From the NCBI RefSeq assembly GCF_024166365.1, contig NC_064819.1, positions 153,332,293 to 153,396,292 of the forward strand: 64,000 nt of DNA, written 5' to 3'. The position numbers and the translations under genes were made by a program. Source of the stretch: Elephas maximus indicus. Its lineage: Eukaryota; Chordata; Mammalia; Proboscidea; Elephantidae. A model generated the notes under the pieces. It was not told the origin of the DNA. It searched no databases and saw only the letters and a list, made by a program, of their open reading frames with translations. This document shows, piece by piece, positions 52,901-58,900 of the stretch; within the stretch, counting starts at the first letter, position 1; each line of letters begins with the position of its first letter.

Positions 52901-55900
52901 CACCTGCTAACTGAAAGGTCGGCGGTTAGCGATCTGTGAGAGAAAGATGTGGCAGTCTGCTTCCATAAAGATTTACAGCCTTGGAAACCCTACAGGGCAG
53001 TTCTACTCTGTCTAATAGGTTCACAACGAGTTTGGATTGACTTTACGGCAATGGTTTTCTTTTATCCACCATTGAAGAGGACTAGGGAAATGAAACTGTA
53101 CGGAGATCAAGAAGCAATTGTTTAAACAAGCAGGAAATTGTTTAAAGTCATGAAAAGTGTGCACCAAGGTTGTATCCTTTCACCGTACTTATCCAATCTG
53201 TATGCTGAGCAAATAATCTGAGAAGTTGGACTATATGAGAAAAATGGGGCATCACCATTGGAGGAAGACTCATTAACCTATGTTATGCAGATGGCTGGCA
53301 CAGCCTTACTTACTGAAAGTGAAGAGGACTGGAAGCACCAACTGATGAAGATCAAAGATCATGGCCTACCTTATGGATTACACCCCAACATAAAGAAAAC
53401 AAAAATCCTCACAACTGGACCAATAAGCAACATCATGAAAAATGGAGAAAAGATTGAAGTTTTCAAAGATTTAATTTTACTTGGACCCACAATCAACATC
53501 CATGGAAGCAGCAGTCAAGAAATCAAATGACACTAATTAGATAATAGACGAGAATTATTTTAGGTGCAGGGAAGGACAACACACAATACAGGGGAAGTCA
53601 GCATAACTGGACTAAACAAAAAGCTAAGATGTTTCCTGAACACAACCCAACACTTCAAGGGACAGAGTAGCAGGGGCAGGAGTCTGGGGACCATGGTTTT
53701 AGGGGACATCTAGGTCAACTGGCATAACAAAATGTATTAAGAAAACATTGTGTATCCCACTTTGGGAAGTGGTGTCTGGGGTCTTAAATGCTAGCAAGCG
53801 GCCATCTAAGATGCATCAATTGGTCTCAACCCACCTGGAGCAAAGGAGAATGAAGAATACCAAAGACATAAGGAAAATATGAGCCCAACAGACAGAAAGG
53901 GCCACATAAGCCAGAGGCTCCACCAACGTGAGACAGGAAAAAGTAGATGGTGCCTGGTATGAACAACTGCCCTGAAAAGGAACACAACAGAGAGTCCCTG
54001 ATGGAGCAGGAGAAAAGTGGGATGCCGATCTCAAATTCTCATAGAAAGACCAGACTTAATGGTCTGACCGAGACTGGAGGGACCCCAGAGAACATGGACC
54101 CCAGACTCTCCGTTAGCCCAGAACTAAAACCATTCCCGAAGCCAACTTCATACAAAGATCAGACTGGACTATAAGACACAAAATAACACTAGTCAAGAGT
54201 GTGCTTCTTAGCTCAAGTAGGCGCATGAGATTATGTGGGCAGCTCCTGTCTGGAGGCAAGATGAGGAGGCAAAAGGGGACAGTAGCTGGCTGAATGGACA
54301 CAAAAAATACAGGGTGGAGAGAAGGAGTGTGCTGTCACATTGTAGGAAGAGCAACTAGGGTCACATAACAATGTGTGTATAAGTTTTTGTATGAGAAACT
54401 GACTTGAATTATAAACTTTCACTTGAAGCACAATAAAAAAAAAAAAAAATCAAACGACACATTGCACTAGGCAAACCTGCTGCAAAATATCTCCTTAAAG
54501 TGTTAAAGCAAAGATGTCACGTTGAAGACTAAGGTGCACTTGACCCAAACCATGGTGTTTTCTATTGTCTCATACGCACGTGAAAGCTGGACAATGAATA
54601 AGGAAGACCAAAAAAGAGTTAACATCTTTGAATTATGGTGTTGGCGAAGAATATTGAATATACTGTAGACTGCCAAGAGAACACAACATATCTGTCTTGG
54701 AAGAAGTACAGCCAGGATGCTCCTAGAAGCAAGGATGGTGAGGCATCGTCTCACATACTGTGGACATGTTATCAGCAGAGATCATGCCTGGAGAAAGACA
54801 TCACGCCTGGTAAAGTAAAGGGTCAGTGAAAAAGAGGAAGACCCTCAATGAGATGGACTGACACAGTGGCTGCAACGTTGAGCTCAAGCATAACAATGAT
54901 AGTGAGGATGGCGAACGACCAGGCAGTGTTTCATTCTGTCATACATAGGGTCAACTATGAGTCGGAAGTGACTGGACTGCACCTAACAACAACAACAGCA
55001 TTCAGGAAGGTAATTGTGTTAAAAGCCTAAAAAACGTATATAATCTTTGTCCCAGCAATTCTGCTTTCTAGAATTTGTACCCAAGAATATTCATTGTGGT
55101 GCTGTTTTTATCAGAATAACAAAAAATTACATATAAATGTGAAAGTCCAATGTTAGGAAACTAGTTAAAGGGCTATGGCACACCCACATAATAGAACAGT
55201 ATGTTCTTGCTGAGTATGATGCAGGTGAAAAATACGTAATAATGGGAAAATGATCAGCATAAGTTGTTAGACTTTGAAAGGCAAGTTATAAAACAGTATA
55301 GGTTTTATTAGTGGTTTGTTGTTCGTTTCATGGAGCCCTGGTGGTGCAATGGTTAACAGCTCGGCTGCTAACCAAAAGGTCAGCAGTTCGGATCCACCAG
55401 CTGCTCCTTGGAAACCTCATGCGGCAGTTCTACTTTGCCCTTTAGGGTTGCTATGAGTTGGAATTGACTTGATGGCAACGGGTTTGGATTTTTTCCTGTT
55501 TCATAAAGCTCTAGCATTTTAAGGATGTGTATTGGGAACTATGAAGGAGACAGAACTGAACACAACCAGAGGAGCTCTTTATCTGTTAAATATTGGGTCA
55601 CTATGTTAAGACTTCTACTTTTTAAAGGGCTGTGCCACTAAAAAACACTTGTAACCACTGGGATAGATGACTTTTTAAAAAAATCTTCAGAGTATACATA
55701 TGCACACACCTGTAGATACATATGCACGTATAAGCAAGCCTGACATGGGATATACCAGTAGGTGAACAAGGTTTACATAACTTTATGTGGTACAACTATT
55801 AGATATGTTTGCTTATATTTATTCTCTTAATTATCTACGATAGAACATACTGATTTTTACTAATATGGGAAAAGCCAACAGAAGTTATTCCCTCTAATAC

Positions 55901-58900
55901 TAATAAAAAGTTAACACATTTTAAAAATTACACTGCAACGAAATGGACAGAAAAGAGAGTGGAGGGAGAGAGCGGGCTGTCTCATTAGGGGGAGAGTAAT
56001 TGGGAGTATGTAGCTAGGTGTATGTAAGTTTTTGTGTGAAAGACTGACTTGATTTGTAAACTTTCACTTAAAGCACAATAAAAATTATAAAAAAGAAAAA
56101 ACTGCATGGCAAAATCACCATAAACAAAATCAAAAGACAACTGACTATGTAGGAGAAAATATCTGCAGTGTGCATCACAGATAAAGGGCTAACATCACTG
56201 ATTAAAAAAAGAAAAAAAAAACAAAACACTTAAAATTTGAGGAATAAAGGCCCAAAAGTCTGATAGAAGCGTGGGAAAAAGGAGCAGACAACAGCCTTCC
56301 TGCTTCCTAACGACAGTCTCCGGTCTCTATACCTCCTGGGCTCTGTCATGTCCACAGGCTGCCCTGCGTGTGCCCAGCTTCCTTCAGCAGGAGGTGGCAC
56401 AGGCCTCTGGAGACGGCTTACCTGGCACACGTGCCTGAAGAGCTGCAGGGCCCGCTGGTCCAGCTCTCCTTTGCACAGCACGTGGGAGCGCAGATAGAGG
56501 AGTGCATTCATCATTAGCTGCTCCCGGGTTGGGCAGGGCCTCTGGCCCTTTCCTTCTAGCTCCTTTCCACCACAACGCTTGAGGGTCAGCTTCCCCAGGC
56601 CTCGCAGCACCTCCTCTGACTTCACAGAGCACAAAGCATCTGCGTGAGCGTAGTAGGTGGGGAAGGTGGGGCCCACCGATGGGAAAGCCAACAGGGATGT
56701 GGCCAGGGCACCCAGCCTGTCTGCACAGACCACACTGCCATGGAGCGAGGCATGCACCTCGGACGCCACCAGCCTCATGCCGTGCTGCATCTGCAGGATG
56801 GACGCCTGCAGTGGGGCCACAGTGTCTGGATACAGGGCATACTCCTCCACCAGCCGCTTCCGGAACTGGTGGTGAGACTGCTGCCAAGAAGCCTCCTCCT
56901 TCAGAAGGCTCTGGGTCACCTGAGCAGACCGAGGCCCATCCATGTGGGTGGCCTGCAGGAGCCGTGAAAGCAGATCCTGAACGGCTGAGGCCTTGGCAAT
57001 GCTGGTGACGTAGTGGTGGATCTCCTGCACCAGGGACTCATACGCAGGCAGCTGGGGTCTAAAGGCCTGCTTCTTAGACAGTCTGCAGATCAGATTCTCC
57101 AGCTGATCAATTCTTTGGCGGAGCAACCTGAAGGCAAATTAACGCAATATGCAAATTCAGTCAGAGGAAGAGCAGCAAACCTAGAATGGGCCCTCAGCTA
57201 GGAAGAGTAGAATGAAGGCCTATCAGCAGCTGCAGAATAATGTGATGATGATACTGACAATTGAAATGAAAAGAGAAAAATTAATAGAGCATTCGCCACA
57301 GGCTACACTTGTCGCTAAGCACTTTAGATGCAAATCTCATCGAAGCCTCACCATAACTCATTGAAGTAGGTACTAAGGTCTAAAGTCAAAGAGCCAGGAT
57401 AGGGCTGGAAACAATATATACTACACTAAGGAAACAGATCTACAGCCAAGGGAGGGTGTAGAAGTACGGTACACCATCACCACACTCAACTTCTTCCATG
57501 TTGAGAAGAAGTTCTGGTTTCAACCATCTTGGCCTTGTGTGAATCCACACCTTGAATACCCACCCTCCTCTCTCAAAGCAGGCACTTTTACTGTCTAGAA
57601 CCATGGCTTTGGAATCTAACTGCTAATGTAGTTGAAAGATGTGTATCATAGCCTCTGCTAATGCTATTGCAAAGTCAATCACAAATGCCTTTTTACAAAG
57701 GGGAGTCAGTAGCCCCGAACACAATTAATGACTCTGCTATGTTACCTGATGTGAGGATGAGAGTAACTGATAATGGCTTCATCTTCCAGGTCTTTTCCCG
57801 TTTGTAGCTGTGATGAGAGGTTTCTGGTTTTCCACTCACACTGCAGCTGGTGTAACTAACAGGAAGGGGAGAAACTGATCTGCTGTGACCTGGCTTTGAC
57901 CATGCAGACAATGACAATGTCCCGAGGGATGGCAGACCAACAAGACGGAAAGAACCTGGGTTCCTGAACGACCACAAGGGCAGGTGGCTCTACTCCATTA
58001 ATCTGGACTACTCACCTCAAAGATGTTATGTGAAAGAAAGAAACTGCTATTTTACCTATAACACTGAACTTTTGAGTCTCTTTGTTAAAGCAGCTTAGCC
58101 TTCACTGCATCTGGTATAATTTTTCTTCATCAAAATACAGTACTAGTATATCAGTATCTTAAGGTATGAATACCTTAATTCCTGAGTTTGGCTGGAAGTT
58201 CAAATATCAAGGAATACATTATCTGAATTCTATTTCACTCTTGAATTTTAGGTAAACAGTAAAAGTTCAGAAACAAAGGGATACTGTAACCCTATCTGAA
58301 AAAGTTATCTACCAAATCCAAATATCCCAAACTTAGTTCAGATAGCAAGATTCCAAATAGCGAGGAATATGACTATTTCTCTGGCAATGCCTCAGACATA
58401 CCACTGACTTGCCCTTCCGCATTGCAGCCTGTTGACACATCAAAACCCTAGGAAGGGCCCCTCCCAGAGCCTAAGCCTAGTCACAGGAACTCTCACAGAG
58501 CAAAATGGAGAGCCCACAGCACAAGCTCCTGGGAAGTCACAGGTCAGCTCATGGAAAATCACCCAAAAGGGAGGCAAGAAATAAGATAGTAAGCAAACCA
58601 GCCAGTCAGGGATGGAGCCCATGCTCCAAATTCTGGCCTCTCCTACCTCTTCCTTAGTGTACTTGAGCTTGTATTCCCTCTTCACTGCAGGGTCGAAGCG
58701 TGTCTGGGGAAGCCAAGTCTGAATCTGGAGCAAGCCAAGGCCCACCCAGAGGCTCCCACGGTGGGCTGGCTCGGGCAGGTTCCTCTGATTCTCCCCTTCC
58801 CCAAAAAAGTGGCGCAGAGAGGTGAGCAAGAGGCAGAGCAGCTCCTTGGGCAGCACCTCCTGACCAGCCATGTCCCCAAGAGTCTGGCCCACATTCTGGA

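Noticed and set aside
56644-57008. Plus-strand frames of up to 109 codons
   Set aside because: Antisense shadows of the GC-rich MDN1 window exon 4.
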